From contig JAURZO010000142.1 of NCBI GenBank assembly GCA_030653405.1, forward strand, positions 1-8,845: a stretch of DNA of 8,845 bases, written 5' to 3'. Numbering within the stretch: the first letter of the stretch is position 1; every line of letters begins with the position of its first letter. The notes below the pieces were generated by a model that saw only the letters and a program-made list of their open reading frames with translations, ran no database searches and had not been told where the DNA came from. The stretch comes from Zwartia sp. (GTDB taxonomy: Bacteria; Pseudomonadota; Gammaproteobacteria; Burkholderiales; Burkholderiaceae_B). Positions 6,727-8,845 of the stretch are shown here, in pieces. Both the position numbers and the translations under genes were made by a program.

Positions 6727-7215
6727 CTACACTCTCTTGCGCTGCATGAACAACGCATCACACTCCGTCTCCAACACTCCGCCAACCAACTCGGGTTTGC
6801 GAAAATCAGCGGCTTCAATCACTGATTGCGCTGACAGCATGATTTGCCGAATCCCCGAGCGGCTGATTGTCGCAATAGAGCTTGCGTACACAACACCCCC
6901 AATCCCGGCCCACGTCAACGCACTCATACACATCGGACAAGGCTCTCCCGTTGTGTACAACACCAAGTCGTTCCAGCCTTTGTTTCCATGCTGTTGAACG
7001 TAATTGTTCATACAGACAATTTCACCATGAAAGGTTGGATTTACACCTGAAGTGTTTGCCCCGGACGCCATCAACTGACCCGTGCGAGCATTTGTCATGA
7101 CAGCACCGAACGGGTAGGCGGGATTCGCCGCAGCAGCCTTGATCGCCTCACGCATCGCCAACTCGTGTCGTTTTAAGGGAATCGCTGAAAGAAGAGGCTT
7201 TGTATTAGTATCCAT
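6727..7215 (-). CDS. CDA-fold nucleoside/nucleobase deaminase
   Basis: 162 residues. Known: this zinc-dependent family (guanine deaminase, TadA, cytosine deaminase relatives) removes amino groups from bases or nucleosides, with a His and two Cys binding zinc and a Glu acting as proton shuttle. Seen: PFGAVMTNARTG (35-46); FHGEIVCMNNY (62-72), giving H63 and catalytic E65; LYTTGEPCPMCMSALTWAGI (86-105), giving C93 and C96; then VVYASS (108-113). The motif reads HGE where HAE is commoner. The C-terminus (about 125-162) has a PELVGGVLE segment rather than anything resembling the TadA tRNA-binding end, so a free base or nucleoside is the likelier substrate. GAGGA (7221-7225) lies five bases before the ATG. 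It follows nadC by 24 bases on the same strand and should be co-transcribed with nadA-nadC. The substrate cannot be read from sequence. Confidence 0.88.
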   Translation of the reverse strand: MDTNTKPLLSAIPLKRHELAMREAIKAAAANPAYPFGAVMTNARTGQLMASGANTSGVNPTFHGEIVCMNNYVQQHGNKGWNDLVLYTTGEPCPMCMSALTWAGIGGVVYASSIATISRSGIRQIMLSAQSVIEAADFRKPELVGGVLETECDALFMQRKRV

Positions 7216-7239
7216 GTATGTCCTCGTACCGACACCTAC

Positions 7240-8100
7240 TCAACCGACGATGCGAAGTGAGTAATCAACCGCGTGGATGTCTTTGGTCAGTTTCCCGATA
7301 GAGATTCGGTCAACGCCCGTTTCAGCAATACTGCGTAATTGAGCGAAACTCACACCGCCAGAGGCTTCGAGTAAAGCGCGCCCTGCCGCGAGCGCGACGG
7401 CCTCACGCATCTGTTGTGTAGAAAAATTATCAATCAAAATATTGGTCGCTCCAGCCTCAAGTGCTTGCTGCAACTCTTTAAGGTCCTCAACTTCGATCTG
7501 AATCTCAACACTTGCGTTCAGCTGTCGCGCACGCTCAAGCGCCTCGACAATCCCTCCTGCAGCGGCGATATGATTTTCCTTGATCAAAATCCCATCCCAC
7601 AGTGCGAGACGCTGATTTTTCCCCCCACCTGTACGAACAGCATATTTTTGCGCCTGACGTAGGCCAGGAATGGTTTTGCGCGTGTCCAGGATCACGCATC
7701 CCTTTGGATTGGGACTAGCACCCTCGATCGCATCGACATGCTGACGTGTCACTGTCGCAGTCCAGGATAGGAGCTGCAAGAAATTGATCGCCGTGCGCTC
7801 CGCACACAACATCGCGCGTGCGTCCGCCGAAATATCGCATACAGTGTCACCGGGTTGCATCTTGGCACCCTCTGCGACATGCCAGGTCACACGCGCCTGA
7901 GGATCAAGCGTACTCAACGTATCAGCGAACCAAGCTTGCCCGCACAACACCGCTTCTTGGCGCACAATTAATTGCGCTCTCACGGTTTTATTTTCTGGCG
8001 CCAGTAATGACGTCCAATCGCAGCGACCCACATCTTCCCTCAAGGCATCGCGAACGTTCCGAATGCGAGCCTGCTCCAAAGTTTCGTTGTATTCAAACAT
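7240..8100 (-). CDS. nadC: Nicotinate-nucleotide pyrophosphorylase (quinolinate phosphoribosyltransferase) NadC
   Basis: 286 residues, the normal length. Known: NadC converts quinolinate and PRPP into nicotinate mononucleotide, CO2 and pyrophosphate, the step after NadA in de novo NAD synthesis, in the cytoplasm. Seen: REDVG (21-25), CAERTAINFLQLLS (99-112), LDTRKTIPGLRQAQKYAV (138-155), TGGGKNQRLALWD (157-169), LIKENHI (172-178), EIQIEVEDLKEL (199-210), ILIDNF (221-226), LEASGGV (244-250), and GVDRISIGKLTK (262-273). These cover the quinolinate- and phosphate-binding Arg, Lys and His positions of the family. The ATG at 8100 directly abuts the nadA stop (TAAATG), with GGAG eight bases upstream inside nadA, which suggests translational coupling. 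W113 stands in LSWTAT where LSG is usual in this family as I recall it. Confidence 0.96.
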   Translation of the reverse strand: MFEYNETLEQARIRNVRDALREDVGRCDWTSLLAPENKTVRAQLIVRQEAVLCGQAWFADTLSTLDPQARVTWHVAEGAKMQPGDTVCDISADARAMLCAERTAINFLQLLSWTATVTRQHVDAIEGASPNPKGCVILDTRKTIPGLRQAQKYAVRTGGGKNQRLALWDGILIKENHIAAAGGIVEALERARQLNASVEIQIEVEDLKELQQALEAGATNILIDNFSTQQMREAVALAAGRALLEASGGVSFAQLRSIAETGVDRISIGKLTKDIHAVDYSLRIVG

Positions 8101-8845
8101 TTAAACTGCTCCCATATTTTTTACGAAACCATGTTGAGCCTGCGCCAACCGGTCAGGATAATGAGCGGTGAAATCAAGCATGCGCTCAATACACACCAAG
8201 GCATCCGTGCGAACTGACTCATCGACAAATACCTCTCCCTGCTCATGCTCGAGACAATTGAGTATGCCCCGCAACCCATTCATCGCCATCCAAGGGCAAT
8301 GCGCACAGCTTTTGCAAGTGGCCCCGTTCCCTGCAGTGGGCGCCTGAATCAGGGTCTTGTTTGGGGCAAGCTGTTGCATGCGATGCAAAATCCCCCCGTC
8401 GGTTGCGACAATATATTCATTGGCCTCGCCATCGACGACCGCTTTGATCATGGCCGCCGTCGAGCCCACTACATCTGCCAACTCAACGACTGCCGCAGGC
8501 GATTCAGGATGAACGAGGATTTTCGCATTGGGATGCTGCTCGCGCAAAAGCTCTAACTCAGTCGCCTTAAATTCATCATGCACGATACAGGCACCGTTCC
8601 ATAACAACATATCGGCGCCTGTCTGATCTTGGATATAACGACCCAAATGACGATCCGGTGCCCAGAGAATTTTCTTGCCCTGCTCTTTCAAATGGTGCAC
8701 GATCGCCAATGCACATGAGCTTGTGACCATCCAATCGGCCTGTGCCTTCACCGCCGCACTCGTGTTGGCATACACCACGACCTCGCGATCTGGGTGCATC
8801 GCACAAAATTCGGCAAAAGCGTCCGGCGGACAACCCAGATCCAGC
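8101..8845 (-). CDS. nadA: Quinolinate synthase NadA, C-terminal part (runs off right edge)
   Basis: 247 residues are visible and the frame is open to the edge. An internal ATG at 8799 is not the start: the codons upstream of it read LDLGCPPDAFAEFCA, a conserved NadA stretch. Known: NadA is an iron-sulfur enzyme that condenses iminoaspartate with dihydroxyacetone phosphate to quinolinate. Seen (numbering from the edge): VVYANTSAAVKAQADWMVTS (23-42), WAPDRHLGRYI (61-71), GACIVHDEF (84-92), ILVHPESP (109-116), VGSTAAMI (126-133), then APTAGNGATCKSCAHCPWMA (168-187). C86 and C183 match, with the same 97-residue spacing, the cluster ligands Cys200 and Cys297 of the E. coli enzyme. By spacing the first ligand (Cys113) falls just outside the window. 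The CxxCxxC at 177-183 can form a redox-sensitive disulfide in E. coli. First visible gene of the operon with nadC and the deaminase. Confidence 0.96.
   Translation of the reverse strand, partial: LDLGCPPDAFAEFCAMHPDREVVVYANTSAAVKAQADWMVTSSCALAIVHHLKEQGKKILWAPDRHLGRYIQDQTGADMLLWNGACIVHDEFKATELELLREQHPNAKILVHPESPAAVVELADVVGSTAAMIKAVVDGEANEYIVATDGGILHRMQQLAPNKTLIQAPTAGNGATCKSCAHCPWMAMNGLRGILNCLEHEQGEVFVDESVRTDALVCIERMLDFTAHYPDRLAQAQHGFVKNMGAV

Noticed and set aside
8576..8833. Alternative minus-strand frame overlapping nadA, and the internal nadA ATG at 8799
   Set aside because: The nadA frame continues conserved to the window edge, so the overlapping frame is a shadow and the internal ATG is not the gene start.

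Overview
The window looks like a chromosomal segment of a betaproteobacterium, most likely in the order Burkholderiales. The reasons are a Bug/TctC-type periplasmic receptor (a family greatly expanded in Alcaligenaceae and relatives), NadA and NadC sequences of the proteobacterial type, moderate GC content, and a selenoneine-type gene set known from Burkholderiales such as Variovorax. This assignment is inference; there is no rRNA or marker gene in the window.

Left third (1-2701): a selenoneine biosynthesis locus. The left edge holds the N-terminal half of senB (minus strand, start at 515), a glycosyltransferase-like selenosugar synthase that runs off the window. It is divergent from senA (plus, 537-1727), an EgtB-like non-heme iron enzyme expected to join hercynine to the selenosugar. 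Only 21 bases separate the two start codons. Convergent with senA is egtD (minus, 1724-2701), the histidine trimethyltransferase that makes hercynine. The three genes form one pathway: histidine to hercynine (EgtD), selenophosphate plus UDP-sugar to selenosugar (SenB), then C-Se bond formation (SenA). The selenophosphate synthetase (senC/selD) is not in view and may lie beyond the left edge.

Middle (2702-5555): a 173-base intergenic region, then a full-length two-domain chromate-transporter family gene (chrA, plus, 2875-4086), convergent with a bifunctional mannose-1-phosphate guanylyltransferase/mannose-6-phosphate isomerase (manC, minus, 4083-5555). No polysaccharide genes are visible near manC.

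Right half (5569-8845, all minus): a Bug-family solute receptor (5569-6582) lies 13 bases upstream of manC, in the same direction. A 144-base gap separates it from a probable operon nadA-nadC-deaminase. nadA is cut by the right edge, nadC starts directly at the nadA stop codon, and a CDA-fold nucleoside/base deaminase follows 24 bases later.

No tRNA, rRNA, CRISPR array, insertion sequence or convincing intrinsic terminator was seen, and no stretch over 300 bases lacks a gene. The most notable points are the compact head-to-head senA/senB arrangement, two convergent gene pairs that both end on a shared CTAG tetramer, and the deaminase attached to the NAD genes.
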